From: Cyclostephanos tholiformis | Lineage: Eukaryota; Bacillariophyta; Thalassiosirophyceae; Thalassiosirales; Thalassiosiraceae | DNA length: 22,647 bases | NCBI GenBank assembly: GCA_036939975.1 | Contig: JALLPB010000120.1 | Location: forward strand, 1-22,647 | Direction of reading: 5' to 3' | Shown here: positions 21,484 to 22,647 of the stretch, one piece after another | Layout: each line of letters begins with the position of its first letter | How positions within the stretch are numbered: the stretch's first letter is position 1 | Translations under genes and position numbers: made by a program | Notes under the pieces: model-generated | Told to the model about the DNA's origin: nothing | The model's input: only the letters and a program-made list of their open reading frames with translations | The model's database searches: none

Positions 21484-21528
21484 TCAGAGTGTTGGCTGCT
21501 CCTTCCCAGTGGTTTTAGGCATCTTGTT
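21484..21528 (-). pseudogene. C-terminal remnant of Gag, copy 2
   Basis: The last residues TTGKEQPTL-stop match TSGEEQLTL-stop of the copy 1 Gag. The rest of the gene is missing beyond the breakpoint at about 21528. Confidence 0.65.
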
Positions 21529-21821
21529 GCACAATCACAGAAATTGCCATTGCAGCCGCCCACCTCAGCACCAAAGTCTTCTCAACACTCCCTCCACACA
21601 TCTGCACCATTGCAACCATTACCATCACGGCCGCCCTCCTCATCGCCAAAGTCTACGTCTCATTCTTCATTCCCTTCCTCCCCATCGCTGCAACGAATTT
21701 CAAAGACGCCGCGTGTGGTTTCAGCTCACCACCCTTGAACCGCTCGATTCAATTTCGGCGCCTCGACGTCATCACTGGGAAGACAACCACTCGTATTATT
21801 TGGGGATCCTTAAACGGATAA
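21529..21821 (+). pseudogene. Possible host coding fragment beside the copy 2 breakpoint
   Basis: A frame without ATG is open from the breakpoint to a TAA at 21819-21821. It uses many C-ending codons (GCC, ATC, CTC, GTC, TTC). It encodes about 95 residues with a hydrophobic stretch (TIATITITAALLIAKVYV, FFIPFLPIAA) that could span a membrane. I do not recognise the protein. The abrupt start at the retroelement suggests a gene cut by insertion or deletion. The chance that this is a random open frame is real; other plus-strand frames here are also open but lack the codon preference. Confidence 0.35.
21530..21537. repeat. 8-bp direct repeat, right of copy 2
   Basis: CACAATCA matches 17333-17340. 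See the left partner for interpretation. Confidence 0.5.
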
Positions 21822-21834
21822 TTGCAGAAAATAG

Positions 21835-22149
21835 GAACTTTCTGACGCACCAATCAACATCAACTCCTACTCAAAGAACTCTCCCGCTGGACGATCAAAC
21901 ACCAACAACATCGTCAACTACCACGACAATCTCGACGTCAACGAATCCGGTGCCGGCGACTCGAACTACGTCAACACCCACGCCGCCATCAACAACAACA
22001 CCGACGCAAGGAACTCTCCCGCCGGACAATCAAACACCAACAACATCGTCGACTACCACGATGATCTTGATGTCAACAACTCCAACGTCAACGCCCACGC
22101 CACCATCAACAACAACACCAACGCAAGGAACTATCTTGCCGTACGATAA
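21835..22149 (+). pseudogene. Possible Asn/Asp-rich repeat-protein frame in the minisatellite
   Basis: After a TAG at 21832-21834 this frame reads repeated NTNNIV-(N/D)-YHD-(N/D)-LDVN and (A/T)HA-(A/T)-INNNT blocks, almost all with C-ending codons, then a TAA at 22147-22149. The longer open frame (to 22291) in another phase encodes Thr/Pro-rich repeats (TPTPPSTTTPTQGT) but with less biased third positions. I infer that the Asn/Asp frame is the ancestral coding one, because codon choice is strongly directional in it. Later units contain a 4-bp insertion and stops in both frames, so the locus is probably no longer intact. Confidence 0.35.
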
Positions 22150-22647
22150 AACACCAACACCGTCATCGACTACCACGACGATCTCAAGCCAACGACTCAC
22201 TCAAACTATATCAACGCCCACGCTGCCATCAACACCAACACCAATGCAACAAACTCTCTCGCCGGACCACGATAAAATGCCAAAAAATTAGTCAACTACC
22301 ACGACGATCACGACAATAACCAATCCAGTTCCGACGACTCACTCCAACTACGTCAACGCCCACGCCACCATCAACAACAACACCGACTCAAGGAACTATC
22401 TCGCCGTACGATAAAACACCACTACCGTCGTCGACTACCACAACCATCTCGAGCCAACGACTCACTCCAACTACATCAACGCCCACGCTGCCATCAACAC
22501 CAACACCAACGCAACAAACTCTCCCGCCGGACGATAAAATGCCAAAAAATTAGTCAACTACCACGACGATCACGACAATAATTTATCCGGTGCCGACGAC
22601 TCACTCCAACTACGTCAACGCCCACGCCACCATCAACAACAACACCG
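21856..22647. repeat. Minisatellite, 117-139 bp units with 262-bp higher-order period
   Basis: Units begin near 21911, 22046, 22163, 22289, 22428 and 22551, each with a variant of TCGTCAACTACCACGAC. They share the core CATCAACAACAACACC. Units at 22289 and 22551 match each other best, as do those at 22163 and 22428, giving a two-unit higher-order repeat of about 262 bp. The array continues past the window end. A partial unit precedes the first full one. Confidence 0.85.

Larger units (their letters stand above)
17341..21528 (-). mobile_element. Tyrosine-recombinase retrotransposon, copy 2 (5'-truncated)
   Basis: This is a second copy in the same orientation as copy 1. It keeps the 3' noncoding tail, recombinase, RT-RNase H, the small ORF and only the last codons of Gag. 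Alignment by eye to copy 1 ends at TCTTGTT (21528, matching about 15077 in copy 1), where unrelated sequence starts. Loss of the upstream part of the RNA is typical of incomplete reverse transcription. It has its own indels, different from those in copy 1, so the two decayed independently and do not look like a recent tandem duplication. Confidence 0.85.

Noticed and set aside
1..22647. tRNA, rRNA or CRISPR-type arrays
   Set aside because: None was recognised by eye; the only regular array is the minisatellite, whose units are directly adjacent and variable, without spacers.

Overview
The window looks like nuclear DNA of a diatom or close stramenopile relative. The evidence is a plastid-type bipartite presequence with a Phe at the predicted cleavage site, a single-DBD heat-shock-factor gene of the kind greatly expanded in diatoms, a kinesin-light-chain-type TPR gene with 74-105 nt GT-AG introns, and C-ending codon preference in some frames. 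Species cannot be named from the sequence alone.

Region 1 (1-10300) is the host gene part. A plus-strand gene (387-1193) encodes a 268-residue, probably plastid-targeted protein of unknown function. It converges on a minus-strand gene (8086-1399) of five exons whose joined frame is exactly in register (2110 residues). That protein has a PUB-like domain near the N terminus, a long disordered acidic/Ser-rich stretch, a helical spacer, and about two dozen TPRs. Upstream of it, on the same strand, is a two-exon HSF-type transcription factor (10300-8927, 422 residues).

Region 2 (10301-10837) is an AT-rich intergenic stretch ending in a 97-bp near-perfect palindrome whose loop carries telomere-like GGGTTAG units. 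The palindrome abuts a retroelement end.

Region 3 (10838-21528) holds two minus-strand, head-to-tail copies of one retroelement. Its ancestral order, read on the minus strand, is Gag-like protein, small accessory ORF, reverse transcriptase-RNase H, tyrosine recombinase, then about 500 bp of conserved 3' noncoding DNA. No DDE integrase, protease or methyltransferase was recognised, so it is a tyrosine-recombinase (DIRS-like in the wide sense) retrotransposon. Copy 1 is nearly full length but decayed. Copy 2 lacks almost all of Gag and is bounded by an 8-bp direct repeat. By eye the copies are roughly 85-90% identical, and neither can be autonomous as it stands.

Region 4 (21529-22647) starts abruptly at the copy 2 breakpoint. 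It contains a short C-ending-codon frame with a hydrophobic stretch, then a 117-139 bp minisatellite with a 262-bp higher-order period that runs off the window. It may be the remains of a host gene encoding a repeat protein.
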